The notes below the pieces were generated by a model. That model worked only from the letters and a program-made list of their open reading frames with translations, did not search any database and was not told where the DNA came from. DNA of 64,000 nt, taken from contig CAJORF010000099.1 in assembly GCA_905236985.1 (NCBI GenBank), positions 1 through 64,000 on the forward strand. The letters run 5' to 3'. Shown here piece after piece: positions 63,516-64,000 of the stretch; position 1 is the stretch's first letter; every line of letters begins with the position of its first letter. The translations under genes and the position numbers were made by a program. This DNA is from an uncultured Bacteroidaceae bacterium. GTDB taxonomy: Bacteria > Bacteroidota > Bacteroidia > Bacteroidales > Bacteroidaceae.

Positions 63516-64000
63516 ATGGCCAAAAAACAAGACAAGTGTTCCTTCTGTGGGCGCTCTTCGTCGGAGGTTCGTCTGCTGATTAGCGGTATCGACGGCTTCA
63601 TCTGCGAAGACTGCGCCGCACAGGCATATCAGATTGTTCAGGAGAACTTCAACAAGACGCCGGAGAAAAGTTCGACGGGTTTCGACTGGAAGCATCTCCC
63701 CAAGCCAACTGAGATCAAAGCCTATCTGGATCAGTATGTGATTGGGCAAGATGATGCTAAGCGCTATCTATCCGTTGCCGTCTATAACCACTACAAGCGC
63801 ATCAGCCAAGTGGTCACCGACGACGGCGTGGAGATCGAGAAGAGCAACGTCATCATGGTTGGTCCCACGGGCACAGGCAAGACGCTGATGGCTCGCACGA
63901 TAGCCAACCTTCTGAAAGTACCTTTCACCATCGTTGATGCGACAGTCTTCACAGAGGCCGGTTATGTAGGCGAGGACGTGGAGAGCATCCTTTCGCGTCT
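63516..64000 (+). CDS. clpX: ATP-dependent Clp protease ATP-binding subunit ClpX, 3' truncated by window end
   Basis: [33 protein letters not shown] zinc finger; [10 protein letters not shown]-type [21 protein letters not shown]. Confidence 0.96.
   Translation, partial: MAKKQDKCSFCGRSSSEVRLLISGIDGFICEDCAAQAYQIVQENFNKTPEKSSTGFDWKHLPKPTEIKAYLDQYVIGQDDAKRYLSVAVYNHYKRISQVVTDDGVEIEKSNVIMVGPTGTGKTLMARTIANLLKVPFTIVDATVFTEAGYVGEDVESILSR

Noticed and set aside
1-64000. tRNA, rRNA or phage structural genes
   Set aside because: None recognised on reading; a tRNA/rRNA covariance scan was not possible here and would be needed to exclude tRNAs formally.

Overview
Bacteroidales (Prevotella-like) chromosomal window, judged from protein content and TTTG-N19/20-TAnnTTTG promoters. 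Much of it is housekeeping: rpsI-rplM, rseP, dxr, rimM-murA, tsaB, gmk, nadD, a CCA-type nucleotidyltransferase, TamA/TamB-like pair, tex, U32 peptidase, metA, M13 peptidase, ABC-F, MlaF/MlaE-like, lptB, tig-clpP-clpX. Accessory segments: (1) 1.9-18.4 kb, two divergent loci encoding giant secreted proteins (3212 aa and 1397 aa), each next to a 65-69 aa peptide sharing an N-terminal pattern and an almost identical C-terminus VWDDDWSK(Q). (2) 18.5-24.15 kb, an island of three ATP-binding proteins, each with its own repeat or palindrome in the promoter, including a 4-copy array with exact 32-bp period. The island is bracketed by a ~134-bp inverted repeat derived from the 3' end of a neighbouring AAA+ gene, with gene relics at its edges. 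(3) 50.9-51.8 kb, relics of secreted-protein genes. Two genome-wide themes also appear: GC-rich palindromes inserted in frame into coding sequences (ABC-F, U32, possibly tex) that encode similar peptides (PS[LR]TGRAGG[EK]SS), and locus-specific short-word repeats in many intergenic gaps that sometimes supply the stop codon or C-terminus of the adjacent gene. All homology calls come from reading the sequence; no searches were run.
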